Below are positions 5,699 through 5,731 of a stretch of 5,731 nucleotides of DNA, piece by piece. Under the pieces are notes generated by a model. That model was given only the letters and a program-made list of their open reading frames with translations, was not told the origin of the DNA and ran no database searches. The DNA comes from Lachnospiraceae bacterium (lineage in GTDB: Bacteria; Bacillota; Clostridia; Lachnospirales; Lachnospiraceae), in the NCBI GenBank assembly GCA_900770535.1, contig CAAHDV010000169.1, positions 1-5,731 on the forward strand, written 5' to 3'. The position numbers and the translations under genes were made by a program. The stretch's first letter is position 1. Every line of letters starts with the position of its first letter.

Positions 5699-5731
5699 AG
5701 ATCGGAAGAGCACACGTCTGAACTCCAGTCA
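5699..5731 (+). other. Illumina TruSeq adapter read-through (not genomic)
   Basis: The terminal 33 bases, beginning AGATCGGAAGAGCACACGTC, match the standard Illumina TruSeq read 1 adapter exactly as recalled. They follow directly on the pyrB coding sequence and destroy its reading frame sense: the encoded residues stop resembling PyrB at the junction. This is untrimmed library adapter left at a contig end and should be removed. Nothing biological should be read into it. Confidence 0.98.

Overview
The window looks like a piece of a Gram-positive, Clostridia-type genome, most likely a gut Lachnospiraceae. This is inferred from the gene types, the strong AGGAGG-like ribosome binding sites, and purine genes that use separate AICAR formyltransferase and PurO-type IMP cyclohydrolase proteins. 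No gene gives a species name. The right end is not genomic: the last 33 bases are an Illumina TruSeq adapter, so real sequence stops at 5698.

Left part (1-1127, read on the minus strand): a purine unit. A promoter at about 1099-1127 drives a leader holding a ZMP/ZTP (pfl) riboswitch aptamer that overlaps a strong intrinsic terminator. The leader is followed by an IMP cyclohydrolase (201-914) and, 19 bases on, the N-terminal 60 residues of a stand-alone AICAR formyltransferase. Together these two enzymes make IMP from AICAR, which is the monophosphate form (ZMP) of the riboswitch ligand. The leader thus senses the substrate of the genes it controls.

Middle part (1207-5239, minus strand): a three-gene ABC transporter operon, transcribed as ATPase, secreted and membrane-anchored multi-domain protein, then permease. 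The ATPase is MacB/LolD-like with all catalytic motifs intact. Its stop codon overlaps the start of the second gene (ATGA). The second protein (618 aa) has a signal peptide, about four repeated beta-sandwich (CARDB/COG1361-like) domains, one C-terminal transmembrane helix and a charged cytoplasmic tail. The third is a 445-aa MacB/FtsX-type permease with an enlarged outside domain. The secreted protein takes the place that a periplasmic adaptor has in MacAB-type pumps. The substrate is unknown. A 7-bp inverted repeat frames the -10 box of this operon.

Right part (5240-5698): a divergent promoter region followed by the first 59 codons of pyrB (aspartate carbamoyltransferase) on the plus strand, with a GC-rich leader hairpin. 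The transporter operon therefore lies between a purine and a pyrimidine biosynthesis locus.

The riboswitch with its mutually exclusive pairings is the best supported regulatory element. The tripartite transporter is the least understood system in the window.
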